The translations under genes and the position numbers were made by a program. A stretch of DNA of 64,000 nucleotides from Amyloporia xantha (Eukaryota; Basidiomycota; Agaricomycetes; Polyporales; Adustoporiaceae): the NCBI GenBank assembly GCA_036971615.1, contig JAYKKR010000004.1:372001-436000 (forward strand). The letters run 5' to 3'. Shown in pieces: positions 42,190 to 54,921 of the stretch. Below the pieces are notes generated by a model. It worked only from the letters and a program-made list of their open reading frames with translations, did not search any database and was not told the DNA's origin. Position 1 is the stretch's first letter. Every line of letters starts with the position of its first letter.

Positions 42190-44686
42190 GACTCTGGAGC
42201 CTGTGCTGCGATTTTCCATAGAGAGAGTGCACCGCTAGTGCCATTTACTGCTGCGACATAGCAGTCATGAAACACTGACACGATCTTGCTAAGTATAGAC
42301 AGTTCGAATCGGCAATGGAAGGCGCCCCTCATGACATTGAGCGGTACAATGTATCTCTTTGTGTTGAGATCCTCATTTGTTGATCGCGTATCACATGTGG
42401 AGCGTAAGAAGTTAAACTTTTATCCACACTGGGGCTTCCGTGATCACGGAGTCCCACACTGATTAGTTTGGCCCGTCTGGCTGGAGTGTAAATGTCAATA
42501 GTTCGTCACCCCTTCCCTCTCATTCGCGATTCATTGGACAGGATAGGCCTTTGGGCACCGCCCGAAGGCGACAGCGGATGTAGCGCAGCCCGTCTTGGTA
42601 CAGGTTTCCCGGCTCCATTCCCAAAATGGGCGGATCTATAGGCCCTCGCCGCAGCATGTCAATAGCATCCGCATATCGCTTGACGGTTACCATGGGCTTT
42701 ACTGCTGCTTGGATTGTCTAATTTCAGCATGCGCAGCAGCGGATGTTTGAGATGTCACTCGGACATTATGCACGAAGCTTGCAGTGCAGAATCTGGGACA
42801 AAGATGACATGCAGGTAGCTTGATCTACGCAGAGGAATGGATGAGGCTATATGGTCACCTACGTATATATCTTATGCCGCTCCCCAAGTTGCACTATTTT
42901 CATTGCCGTTCAGTAGCGTGATGGTGTATCAGCATGATTTAAGTAGTAGTATTGCTTACTATGGCTTTGTACATGGTTAAATGGACAGGTGAGACGAGTA
43001 CATCAGCGCCAGAGTTGATTCCGCCCATTCCGTCGAGTAATAATGGAGTCTTTACCCAATTATATGTGTCGGGCGAAGCGACCAGCGTCACGTTTTGATT
43101 AGTTCAAATGGGCGCTTCCACAAAAACGGAACGCATGACTTGCACAGCGGTGCATCTATTCCTGCATAAAAACAAAGTCATATAAATCATGAGATCTATC
43201 CTCGGTCATCGCGTGAGCAAATCATCATAATGCTACACCAAGCATATTCAGGCTTTGAGTCGACAACTCTGGTCCGATTCCGTTTTATCATCACGGAATG
43301 GCGCGACAGAAACGGGTTGAAATTGGCATGCTTGGCGGTCATATGTGTACGAGAAATAGACTCTCAAAGAAATCTCGAGCATCCGCCTAGCCGCCGCCTC
43401 AGGCGCATCATCCTCCTCTCGATGGGTGACATGTTGTTTGTCACTGGCGAAAGCGAAAGTGCAAGCGCTCACTGAGTCTCACACACCGACACCCTTCTCC
43501 CGTATACCTCGAGTTCATGCTCATCTGGCCTCCCAGTTGGTTGAGGGATGGTCTCCGAACTTCCTGCCATCTCGTAGATTCGCCAGATTGGACGCTGGAG
43601 ATAACCGGAACCTCCATAGCGGGTGTTTTTGAATCACCACGGAAATTTTGACCCTGCCAGCTGCAGAACTGTGAGAAGAGGCGTGATAATGAGAGCCACT
43701 TCAAGACTCGATACCAGGGCCTGCAGCGTGCTCTCGGCGTCGACGTTTCGAACAAATTGACAGATGCCGACGCCCGAGGGGGCGGGGCAATGAAGCGCCC
43801 TATTCTCACGTGATTTCATAGCCGGGGGCTGCTCTGGGCTGCTACGCAGCCTACGCTTGCCCGAGCGTGACCCGACGCGCGACCTGACAGGACCTGACGC
43901 GACACAGCTCGCTGCTCGGCGTTCACCAGGGCTTGCAGCGTGCTCTCGGCCTCAGCCCTCGTTTTTGGCGAGCCCGAGCTATCCAGCTTCTTTGTCCTCA
44001 GCCAGAGACTGTTCTTGGCATCGCATAGAAATCCGCCGGAAACTGCACCGTGCAGCATGGAGCAGTCCGAAGATCTGCTTCGGATGGCTACCAGTGTGAG
44101 ACCGAGGGTGCGTAGAGCCGCTGGCCGCCTTTTGGGGTCCTTCGCTGCTTCTCCAGCTAGGTACTGGAATTGCACTTGTGGGGAAACGTTCACTGCGTAT
44201 TCGACCTCCAAAGAACATGTTTGTACTCAGATTGCGCAGAGTCATGACTGGCTGTATGACTAAATCATTGATACTAATTTGGCTGGGATCTGAGATTGAG
44301 CAAGTCTCACAGTAGTCTCGGGACTCGGTGTGGGTGAGGTCGATCACCGAGGACGAGTGTCTCGAGGGCCCGATCGGGATCAACGCTCGCGCAAGTGCGA
44401 TCATCCTCCCGAGGATGCAATACAGGGGGACCAACAACATACGCCAAGCTGCCGTGCATTGTTCTACCTGATTGTAATCTGAAATCTTCTAGCATCCTTG
44501 TCACACCACGAGCCCGCCGGTCTCTCGTCCAAGTGACCCGAAGCCCGGATCGGTGCACTGCCTTCACTTCGTTTCGAGGGACGTCCCAGTCCAACGCACA
44601 CCGCGCGCCTATAGCGTTCCGCGGCGCACTGCAACTTGAATTGCCCGACCCGCTGCTCCGAGACTTCCATGCGGCTCGTTTGCCCA
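42190..44686. other. Intergenic T5-RTA1, gene-free
   Basis: About 2.5 kb. Two near-identical direct copies of a 35-bp word (ACCAGGGC[C/T]TGCAGCGTGCTCTCGG...) occur near 43706 and 43927, each giving a minus-strand AESTLQALV peptide in otherwise unrecognised frames. A decayed duplicated exon is possible; no gene is called. Confidence 0.45.
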
Positions 44687-44760
44687 CTATATAAGCCCGC
44701 GGAGGCAAGCAGAACGCTATTCCAGAGCCTTTCCTTCCTTCCTTCCTTCTACTTGTCCTT
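44687..44760 (+). promoter_or_regulatory. RTA1-like gene promoter: TATA box and pyrimidine tract
   Basis: CTATATAAG at 44687-44695 followed by a TTCC-repeat pyrimidine tract (about 44728-44760), the common layout around fungal transcription starts, about 100 nt before the ATG at 44797. Confidence 0.65.
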
Positions 44761-44796
44761 TTCTAATATTGTTTCACGTTTTCTCCACGTTCAGCG

Positions 44797-46371
44797 ATGG
44801 CGCATTCTTTGGATGGTGCGTAAACTCCTCATGCAACAGTGTGTTTACTAACTAGCCATTCATTAGCTCGTAACGACCTGCGTTATAACCGCTATGGGTA
44901 CGTGCCAACCGAATGGATATGCATATTATATATCGTGCTCTTTGCTACGTCGGCCCGTAAGTCCACTATGGCTTTCAAAATTCGTATCCCTGCAGAGACT
45001 GATTCACCGGGCACTGGCAGTCCTGCACGCCGTCCAAGGGATACGCAGCCGCCTCTGGTGGGTCCTGTGGACCGTATGTGCCGCAGGGTTTCTGGAGATT
45101 ATCGGCTGGAGTGGCCGGCTGTGGTCCTCTTTGAACCCGGTTCTTAAGACGCCATACCTCATGCAGTGAGTGACAAGTGATTGGGAATATAGTGGCCTCA
45201 CGTTGACCACGCGTTACCGTCAGGATCGTCACGACCATCATAGGGCCCACGCCTCTCGTGGCCGCCAATTTCATCATCCTAGGCCAGATCATCCGCCGTT
45301 TGGGGCAGGGCTACAGCCGCTTGAGTGCGCAGTGGTGTGCGTGCGGTCTGCTTATCTGCAGTGTCCTCATCGCTGATCGTTGTGAACAGACACGATCGTC
45401 TTTTGTAGCTGTGTGAGTAGCGATTTGCTCTGCGAATGGAAAGCCGCGGGACTGACGGCGCACTCGTATCCCAGGACTTCGTCTCGCTCATCGTCCAAGC
45501 CGTCGGCGGTGCGAAGGCAGCCGGTGCCACGACAGAAAGCGGGTCGAACCTCGTACGGCTCCCCTCGCTCCCTGTCTTGATCTGCAACTGACTCCCCGTG
45601 CTCACCACCAGGGCGGGAACATCATGTTGGGCGGTATCGCTTTCCAACTCGGTACGTCATATCACATTCAGCATATTCCTAGGGCAGCAGTCTGACGAGA
45701 ACCTCCCCTTCCCCTTCCCCTGCGTCGCTAGTATCTATTACTTTTTACATGCTCTTCGCGACGGAGTTCCTCTGGCGGTACCTCCGCGACAGGCCCGTGC
45801 GGCCGTACCGCGCCGTGGCGACGAGCTTTACGCTGGACAGGGACATGGAGCTCATGATCCTCGCCCTGGCATTCAGCAGTAGCTGCATCTACATCCGGTA
45901 CGCTCCCTCATCTCTCCTCCCGTCTCATTTGCCTGTAGCCTGACCCTGACACTCCATTCGCCCCCCACTGCAGATCCATCTACAGGCTGATCGTGAGTGT
46001 CCCTTTTCCGCGATCAGGATTAACGCGACTCACCCGCACTCGTGCGACGCGCAGGAGCTCTCGGACGGATGGCACGGCATCGTCATCCGCACCCAGGTCT
46101 ACTTCAGTGAGTCGCCCCCGAGTCCTCCCCGCACTACTAATCACACCGCTTGACCCCGCAACCCTCTCCTCCAGATGTCTTCGACGCCGCCATGGTCACG
46201 CTCGCCATGTTCACCCTCAATATCCTCAACCCCGGCCGCCTCCTGGGCCCCGGGCCGACGTGGAAGGAGCAGCCCAAGACCAATGCGGAGAAGACCCTCG
46301 ACGACCGGTTCTCCCCTGAGCTGGAGGGCTTGCAGGCGGCACACGAGCCGTACTGCCCCGAGTCGGTTTAG
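44797..46371 (+). CDS. RTA1/RTM1-family seven-TM protein
   Basis: Lipid-translocating exporter-like family (RTA1, RSB1, RTM1), linked in yeasts to sphingoid-base and toxicant resistance. ATG 44797, stop 46369-46371, about 300 residues in many short exons. Diagnostic blocks: YGYVPTEWICILYI, GFLEIIGWSGRLWSSLNP, YLMQIVTTIIGPTPLVAANF, CDFVSLIVQAVGGAKAAG, GNIMLGGIAFQL, SIYRLIELSDGWHGIVI, YFNVFDAAMVTLAMFTLNIL. The splice after the first TM is awkward: the obvious donor (C|GTAAGTCC) does not restore the LIHRALAVLHAV frame with its acceptor, so either a weak donor GTGCTC about 20 nt earlier is used or there is a one-base frameshift. Located next to, and facing away from, the T1-T5 array. Confidence 0.88.
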
Positions 46372-48108
46372 GACGCAGTGCATAGCCGCCTTGCTTTCAT
46401 TCTACTTTTATATTATATCATACTGTAGCCTATGCTTCGTATTTTTTCTTGTCTTGAACTCGGACTTCGTCTGTAGAGAGCGGCTTTACGCGCGATTTGG
46501 CAGGTGCGGGTTATTTACGCACGTATGGTGCCTCTTGAAGTAAACAATACATAGTTTTGATTTATGTGGGCTCGCACTCTGCAGGCTGTTTGTGGGTGAG
46601 ACGCTACGTATCCTGATCCTTGCGCAGCTACTTCTCAAAACAAAGGACTGCAGTATCGAGTCACACGTGGCAACAAAGTTGTATGTGTCTTGAATCTTGC
46701 GAGTCCACACCTGGACCAAATTGAGCTTGCTAGGATGTCAGAGCGCGTTCCCGACTCAGGAAGCCGGTAGACGGCTCTTGTCTCTCGAAGGAGACCAACA
46801 CGTCCAGAGGCAGTTGTTGCTGAAACCTGCATGCCTTGCTCCCGTTCGTCGTCCGCAGTACCTCCTGCGCATCTTACGCAGTACGCGGTGCTTCAATAGA
46901 AAGGCGCTGGAATCACTGGGTGTCTCGAGCTCAGAGCCTCCGTCGTGACGGGCGAAGGAATCAGTGTTGAGGCAAAAGGGACTGGATGAGGTTTCCAATG
47001 TTTCGCAAGCCTTGAGTCAATGACCGGTACGTGACGGTGACAACTAGCCGGACATAGTCTCCCGTAGGCAGACCACAAATATTGACCTTTGAGAAGGAGG
47101 GAGGACGGCCACTACATAGGGCCGGACACTTGTAACGGGGTTGAGGACTTGTGCAAGCTTCCCTAAGCTTCCGGGTTAGCCGCCCTTGTATACGCGTCAA
47201 CATGCGTCAACAACGCGTACAAGTAGCGAGGCAGGTGCCCAGTCGTTCCTTCTCTCACGTCTTTCCCACCCGTCAAACCGGCGAAGGGCCTGTACTATCT
47301 GAATGCATTTTGAATCGTGAGTCCTCCCCGTTGCTCGACATTCTAAGCTTCGGGAAGGCCGTCGACAATGGACATATTTTTTCGTGGCTGAACCTCTGTA
47401 CTACGTCGCGGAAGCGCCACAACTTTGAAATTGATCAATGATAATATAACAGATGGCATTTGTCCCGACTACCAAAGGAATTGGATGACTGGCAGCACTC
47501 ACAGCATCCTTGCACAGCATATAACACGAACCTAATCGTGGTTCAAGTAGCGGGCGCCGTCTAAACGTGGTTATTGCGACCTAACCTAGTAAGTCGCCTA
47601 CTGTGAACGGCCTAAAGAATTCGAAGCAGCTGACGCCCAGACGACAGTTGATAGTTCGCGTCAGCATGGCACAAATACATGGCAATAGTTCTGCCCAATA
47701 CCGAAAGCAGCCTACTATCATAGCGTGGCCATGGTCACCCTATACCACTTTCTGTCACATTTTGAAGTGCGTACGTTCCGAATAGTGCATTCGTACACAT
47801 GAGGTACGGCTGAGATGTCTAGTTGTCTGATCATCATCACCCAGCAAATCCCCTCAAGTCCTCCATGTCTTGTGTGTCATAACACACATAGTAACGCTTC
47901 ATCCCAGAATGCACCGAGCCCGCTCGGACATGATGGTGCAATAGGCACCAATCACACGTCGTGGTTCAGACCTGATTGTGGCTGTGAACGGCTAGAGATC
48001 ACGAGATTTCTTCATCTGCTCATTCTCACGACCGAAGATTCGTGCCTTTCAGGTTCTTCTTGCTGTGCACCACAGACCTACTTCGAATTTCGACATCCTG
48101 GAGCAGCC
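46372..48108. other. Intergenic, gene-free
   Basis: About 1.7 kb between the RTA1-like and DUF6534-type genes. An imperfect inverted repeat around CTTGTATACGCGT/AACGCGTACAAG occurs near 47186-47223. No gene recognised. Confidence 0.45.
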
Positions 48109-50026
48109 ATGGGGACAATGCCGACGCCAGGTATTTACCTCTATTTCTTCATCGGGACTGTACTGGCTACGGCGTGAGCTCTTGCTGCTTTGTGCATGGA
48201 GCGTGTATTGATACCTTGCTGAATGCAGATTGTATGGGATTACATGTGCACAGGTCCTCTACTACACGTGGGAGTACCCGAATGATAAGCGACAGTTGAA
48301 CTTACTGGTACGTGAATTAGTGCATGCTATCTCCGGTGGCCGCTCTGTATTCATACCAAGTTCTGTAAAGATCATGGGTTTATGGTATATACTTTCTACT
48401 TCAACTCGTCCTTGTAGTAAGTCATTATCCACCCTCAGGATTCTCGACACGTCAACCATCATTTGTAACATTTTAGTACGTGCCTCTTTTCATTACCATC
48501 ATCATTCCTTGCTCAAGTGTGCACAGTTAAACTGGAAAACTGAAGTCACGGGCCATGGCGATTTGCTTGCTATCGCGGTAGTACCCATGTACGTCCTTGG
48601 TATTTATTCTCTCTGAGAGCCTATGGAGCGAATATATATTACTGTGGGTAGCCTTGATGATGTTAGCTATCTCTACCAGCGATGGCCGGCGATCATGACA
48701 ATCCAATACGTTCTTACTGTGAGTACTTCCAGATATCTGCAGGAAGCTATTGAGGAGGTTATCCTTATGCTAGGCAGTCACAATACTCGTTGTCAACTTG
48801 TGCGATAAGTCTCTCAATCTCATCTAATCAATCATCAAAATCTGATTCCTTTCCAATGTAGATTCTATATGCAAACAGCATGGAAACGTGAGCTGTTCCT
48901 TTTACACTTGCTGTGCGCGTTACTGATTCGAAAATCTAACAGTCCTTGCAACAAGATGGTACAGACTACCATTAACTGTTACATTGGTATACGACTTTCA
49001 CATATCATTTATGCACGAGACTCGTGACTGACTGAATGACCAATGTGTCAAGCTTATGCTAGCAATAATATCATCTGGTAAGCACTTCCCTAAACCTATT
49101 TGGTCGCTTCAACTAATACCTTCGTTTGTCAGCTTGTGGCTGTGGTTCGTCTCATTAGTCTTATTCGAGGCTATCCCACTAACATGGGGCATGTGTCGGC
49201 ATGTAGTCACACCGTACTTCGGGTGTGTAAAAAATCATCCGAGCTTCCTGGACTCCACCGGGATCATTGACTCTCGCTCGATCTCAACTAGGATTCTTCC
49301 TGCCGCATACGTGCGAGGTGTATCCCTAGGAATGGCAAGTAGCCCTAATTTTCACATTCAGTAATGCAGTGATGGAACATTTTGTAGATGGCGATCATGC
49401 AACCAGCGACAGCTTTTATTGTGGACATCTGTATTACAATCGCACTATCACGGTCATTATATAAGGAGAGGACCGGCTTTAGACAGTAAGCAACGTCACT
49501 AGACTGACTAGTACTGGGCGATCCTGAGATCTGTGGCGCTCTGTGCAGTACGGACAACCTCATTCACAGGCTCACTTTGTATTCCATCAATCGTGGACTT
49601 CTCTCTGCGTAAGCATTTTTACTACACTTTAAGAACACAGAACCTAAGGCCCGTGAACAGGATTCTGCAGATTGCACAGCTTGTAGCTGTAAGTATCACG
49701 TCCTGACATGATGCACTCCGACAGCTTTTATTTTTCACTAGTACTGTGCAAGCCCCACCAATGGCTACTGGGCCATTTTCCACTTTGCAGGAAGCTCAAG
49801 TTCGTTATATTTCTCAGAGCCGTATATCGCCGGACTGACTCATAACCCATCTGCTGTGTAGTTTATGTCAATTCCGCACTTGCAATGTATGGGCATGTCA
49901 CCTGAGCGGGATATTTTCTGATCGGTTCGACGTCACAGGCTGAACGCGCGTCACTACATCAGCAATAAGGGGAAATCTCACGTTAACTCAGGATTTTCCA
50001 TTCACCTTGAAGAGTTTCATCCCTGA
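48109..50026 (+). CDS. DUF6534-type multi-TM membrane protein, copy 1
   Basis: Agaricomycete multi-TM family (DUF6534). Exons supported: 48109-48173 (MGTMPTPGIYLYFFIGTVLA), 48229-48307 (LYGITCAQVLYYTWEYPNDK), 48422-48475 (SLSTLRILDTSTIICNIL), then after a poorly resolved middle, VDICITIALSRSLYKERTGF / HTDNLIHRLTLYSINRGLL / ILQIAQLVAY / ASPTNGYWAIFHFAGSS / YVNSALAM / LNARHYISNKGKSHVN, ending at TGA 50024-50026. RTGF.HTDNLI and LNAR are family hallmarks. Junctions in the second half are all in phase. The middle exons (48476-49380) are unclear, so decay there cannot be excluded. A paralogue lies at 61280-63328 in opposite orientation. Confidence 0.65.
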
Positions 50027-50692
50027 CAGAGCTGCCGCTAAGCGTGTCCATCTGCTCGGACGGGCGATGAAGCCTTTATTCCAGTGAGTCTACTAGTATG
50101 TACAGCCGACATGATTTGACATAGAGCTCATAGCTTCGGATATTGCGAACGGCCGAGGAATACCGGTAGTCTCTCTGACAATTAACTCACGATGGTAGCA
50201 CAGACAACATGAATATACCTATTAAACACAAAGTCCCACCGGATATGCACCATTATTGATGACCATGTCGAAGTAGGCTGTACTGCTGTGTGGGTCTGTC
50301 ACAAGCTCACGGAGGTAGTAATGCGCGAGCTTGCGCAGTCCGTCACCTGAGGCCAGACTGTGAGGGACACGCTTTCTAGAATGGCCTTCCTCAGTGGCTG
50401 CTGTCCTCCTGTACTAGACATGTGAGACTGAGATTGCATCAGCGTGTGACCTTTATAACGCATGACGAAGCATATAATCCGACACCACACACTCGCAGGC
50501 ATCGTGTCCTGAACAATCTCAACTTGGCCAAGAATTCTCGACGGACCATGCAGATATTGTTGTCTAGTCCTTTCCTTATCAAGCTTTCACGCTCGCAGGA
50601 AAAAGTCGTCACGAGCGGGAAGAACAACGATGTGGAATACCTATAACGCTGACATGAAAGGCCTTGTATCTTCAGCGCAGCGCATGAGGACA
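50027..50692. other. Upstream region of the alcohol dehydrogenase
   Basis: No separate gene. An in-frame ATG at 50630 region lies upstream of the chosen ADH start but gives an extension unlike any ADH. Confidence 0.45.
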
Positions 50693-52446
50693 ATGTCGCC
50701 CACCGTAACTATTCCCCTCACGACGCGCGCCGCTGTCACCAACCGCCTCGGCATAACGGCTGAGCTTATATCCGACTATCCATTGAAACAACCCTCTGAG
50801 CTAGCACCGGGAGAATGCATCGTCAAAATTGAATGCACTGGGTGAGTGGGACAGTAACCAGTCGCTGAGTATATTGGAAAATTTTATTCTCCCTGTAGTG
50901 TTTGCCATAGTGATCTTCACATGATGGCGGGGGAATGGGCTATCAAACCTAGACTGCCGAGCGTCGGCGGACACGAAGGTGTTGGCCGCGTCCTTGCCAT
51001 CGGTGCCCATACAAGCAACACTGCCATCAACGTTGGAGATCGAGTGGGCGTAAAATATGCTATCGACACTTGCATGGAGTGTGAGATGTGCCGCAGAGGT
51101 TACGAGCAGAGTGAGAGACCATTATTAAGAATATAAAACCATCCACTAACCGACATTACTCGGATAACGCAACCCCAGACTGCCCTTCAAGGAAGATATC
51201 CGGATATCATGTAGACGGCAGTTTCGCACAATATATGGTATGAATTATATGCTTTGCACCGGCCAAAATCCCTACGATGGTCAGTGATGCACAGGTCGCA
51301 TTCGTGAATCACCTCGTACCAATTCCAGAGGGGCTTTCTAGTGCAGCCGCCGCGCCTATTCTCTGTGCTGTAAGTCGCTCTATCCACCAGTTGAATTCAA
51401 CTGCGTGACTCGGATACCAGGGTGTGACAGTGTACAATGCGTTGAGACAACTCGATACTCCTCCTGGGAGCTGGGTCGTGATACCCGGCGCCGGAGGTGG
51501 ACTTGGCCACCTTGGTATGTTTGCCCATGTCATTGATACTTGTTATCGAAGAGTTCGATCCTTGCTTCATCCAGGAATTCAATATGCAGTATGCATGGGG
51601 TTTCGTGTTCTAGCAATCGGTGAGTTGACGCGTCTATTCAGTAGATCAATGGTACAGAGCGGGTATATTGACGTCTCGCTCAATACTCAGATTCAGGAGA
51701 AGGGAAAGGGGAGCTTTGCCTCTCCCTCGGAGCTGAGAGATTCATTGATTACGCGGAGTCCAAGGATATAGTCGCCGATGTGCATGCATTGTGCGACGAA
51801 CTCGGAGCCCACGCGGCGCTCATCACCACTGGTTCCGTGAGTGTCAGATTGGGCCTCGTGCAAGCGGAAAATTTGATACCTTGTGCATGAGAACTCGGCA
51901 TACGTACAAGCGGGGCTGTATGTCCGGCCACAAGGGACTGTGCTGTGCGTCGGTGTGGCGCAGACGGTGTCCGGTCTTCCGATGGCTTTGATAATCGATG
52001 TCGTACGTCCACTCTTCTTCGAGGGCGAATGTTGCTACGAAATGCCCGCTGAAATGACCTCTCACTAGGGGATCAAATATGTCGGGTCGCAAACCGGGTT
52101 AGTACACCGCTCTATGAGACAGGCATGAGGATGAGCCAGTGCAGAGGCTGCCCTTCCGCCTTGCGCTCAAGCCGATCGATTTGTCTGATGAAGTTTCTGC
52201 ACAGAAATCGCCAAGCGGTCCGTGAAGCACTCGCACTCGCAGCCAGTGGGAAAGTACGTTGCCACTTTGTGGAGCGTCCGATAGAAGACATCAACAGGTA
52301 CGTTGAAAACAGGTCTTGTCTGCCCGATGGCTTCGCGGGAAAACTGTGCTGAATATAGTGCCTGCGTTACGGTTTCGGTTTCGTACAGCGTGCTTGAAGA
52401 CATGCACAATGGGAAGCTGGTCGGAAGGGCTGTGCTCACGTTCTGA
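50693..52446 (+). CDS. Zinc-containing NAD-dependent alcohol dehydrogenase
   Basis: Yeast ADH1-type tetrameric enzyme interconverting ethanol and acetaldehyde; cytosolic (no presequence seen). ATG 50693 (MSPTVTIPLTTRAAV), TGA 52444-52446, about 350 residues, many introns. Catalytic zinc ligands: Cys in CTGVCHSDLH and His in GGHEGVGRV; structural zinc: four Cys in CMECEMCRRGYEQNC. Coenzyme fold: VVIPGAGGGLGHLGIQYA, and Asp of AIDSGEGK marks NAD rather than NADP. Later: ALITTGSNSAYVQAG, GTVLCVGV, GIKYVGSQTGNRQ, HFVERPIEDIN, ending LEDMHNGKLVGRAVLTF. Every junction restores frame, including a long intron before NRQAV, so the gene should be functional. Confidence 0.94.
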
Positions 52447-54921
52447 CGGAGACCACATGTGAAGGGGAATACTGAGTTTGACGATAGCGATGTCGTTGGG
52501 CCATTAGGTAATGGCTGCGCAGATGCTTGCGCCAGTGGCTGCCCCTTAATCTTGTAGTAGATTTGGTGGATACTCAGCTTGCCGTGAATTAGAGAAACTG
52601 TAGGCAAGAATTGGATACATGTGACCCTCATATATCTCATCTGCAGTCAAATCGCCAGTGAGGTTCATCGATTTCTCTGTAGGGTAATGCAAATGTCAGA
52701 TAGGCCTTACCTTTTCGTCACGTTAGTTGGCGCGGGGTGTATAGAACACCGGCTCAAAGCAACGAGGCCAGTATTTGCAGCATGTAGGCATACGGGAGGA
52801 AAGACACGAGAACGCTCACCCAACAGTAAAGGTATGTGAAATTGGAGTCACCGTCCTCGAAAGAGTTATATGTACTTCCACGCCCGATCATATCGGAGCA
52901 CTGGGACTGTCCATCGCCTCAGATCCATCAGGATAATCTGCCTGCAAAGAACTCGATGCCATCAGCTACGTTTCACATATTTGCGATGCTCTATCACGGG
53001 CACGAGCAAAGCGAAGGAGCACATCACGCGATCTCAGGAAGACGATGTAATTTATCGGAATTGCATTGCTGGCAGGGAATGGATCAGAGAAGTCCATCCC
53101 ACGCTTACGGGACTTGTTCGGTTGAGAGAGCAAGGCAGATCATGGGCTGTTGGATCTGAGAACCCATGATGATTGCACGCCCCCACCACATTCTCCCGGA
53201 TTGTTGGACGGATCGACGTACTTTTTTATTCGTAGCTATCCAGTCAGGGAACGATTCACCCAGTGGATCAACTATAAAAAGGCTCAGGCATCAGACAATA
53301 ATCGTCCCAGGGATCGACCATGTAGCCCACCAACGTCGTCATCGGCTGTATTTTTGAACAAGTACAACGTGGGTTGAGGGACATATTGCGCATGTTGACA
53401 TCCATTCAATGTATGCCTATGTTAGACTTTAGGATCCACTTGCTGCCATGCGGACGTCTACTTATGCTGGGCCACTGACAGCATTTTCCGGCGATAGAGG
53501 GACAGCGGTAGTAGATACTCAATGGCCACGACTTGGCCATTTGCACTACGACAGTAGTCCATGTAAGACCTGCAATGAATGGGTGCCGGCGGAGTGAAGA
53601 TGGGCTAGCGCCCGGGGCATCACAAATCGGCTCCGGCGCCAAGAGAGCTCCTGTTCTTCATCAGGACAACGTCGTGGCGCCGATTCCGATACGCATTATA
53701 CCCGCCATGGCAATGGAATATGACAGAGAGATCAGATGAGCTGTAAGGTGAGAAATGCCAATAAACTAAGAGACATCCGGAACGGCGGACCACACAGAGA
53801 CTAGACACGCTCGTGATCGGATATGTGAATTTGGCCCGACTTTGCTCGACGCCGATGCAGCATGCCTTTCGAGGAATGCATAACATGAACAGCGATGTAC
53901 AGCAAGGGTTGCCGGGTCATTCGGAAGACCAAGATGCCTGTCATGAAGATAAGCTATGGTGGCAGTTCGCACATAAAATTGCCGCCGTATGTGCAGCTTT
54001 TGATGCGTATGTCTGCTACGGTAGAACCCCTGGAGACATGGAGCCAAACATCGTGTCACCAAACCTGCATACACGAGGCTCACCTGCCCGTAATGCCTCC
54101 TGGAGAGCTAGGTGTTTATCGACAAATTAGACGTCTGTGGATTTATGAATCTTGAATAATATGACGTGAGTCCATGGACTGACCATGATTGCAAGGCCAG
54201 CCCTAGGACTGTCGCTATTTGCTGCACACAGCAAATATTACGAGAGGGGCGTTTTGCATAGTTTGCATTCGAGGGAAATCAGAACCTGTTTGCGCGAGGC
54301 ATAGGCTATTTGCTCACCTGCCCCTGGCCCTGTCAATTATACCGGCATGTGACGCGTTTAATCTGGCAGCAGCGCGGACTTGCGAACTTTGGATGACCAA
54401 ATCCCGGGAATCTGCTCAAAAGCACAAGACACCGCTTGGTGCAATTGTAAGGCTGTAGGAGGAAAGAAAGGATGTATTGAGTGCCATGGTGGTGGATCAT
54501 ATTCAAGCTTTCCAGTTCGACCAAGCCTGGTGTAACAGCCATCGTGGAGACCACGTGGCTCTTATCGTTCGACCGACCTTCCAGTCGATCAAATACGAAA
54601 ATGAAAACCACCTTCGTCTTGACGCCAACAACACGGAGAGACTTCACGGCGATACGTATGCAAATCATAAATCGTTATCTGAACTTCAGGCATGGACGTA
54701 TCGGGATACAAAATCAAATGAGACGCAGCTAAGTAAACCAAATCAAGGGGAGGTATCATCGAGTCAGCAGAGGTACTACAGGATATAGGGTGGATGCTCG
54801 TCTAAGGGTACTAACATATAGGTCAATGCGAATCGTCTGCTACAACTACAATTAGCGGTAGCCAGGACCTCGGTGGTCCAGGCCAACACAGTCAATTCAG
54901 AAAGATCATACCACAGGAGGC
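52447..54921. other. Gene-poor stretch, about 2.5 kb
   Basis: No recognisable gene. Open frames at 53813-54130 (+) and 53766-54083 (-) overlap each other and carry no motif. Could hold decayed genes. Confidence 0.4.
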
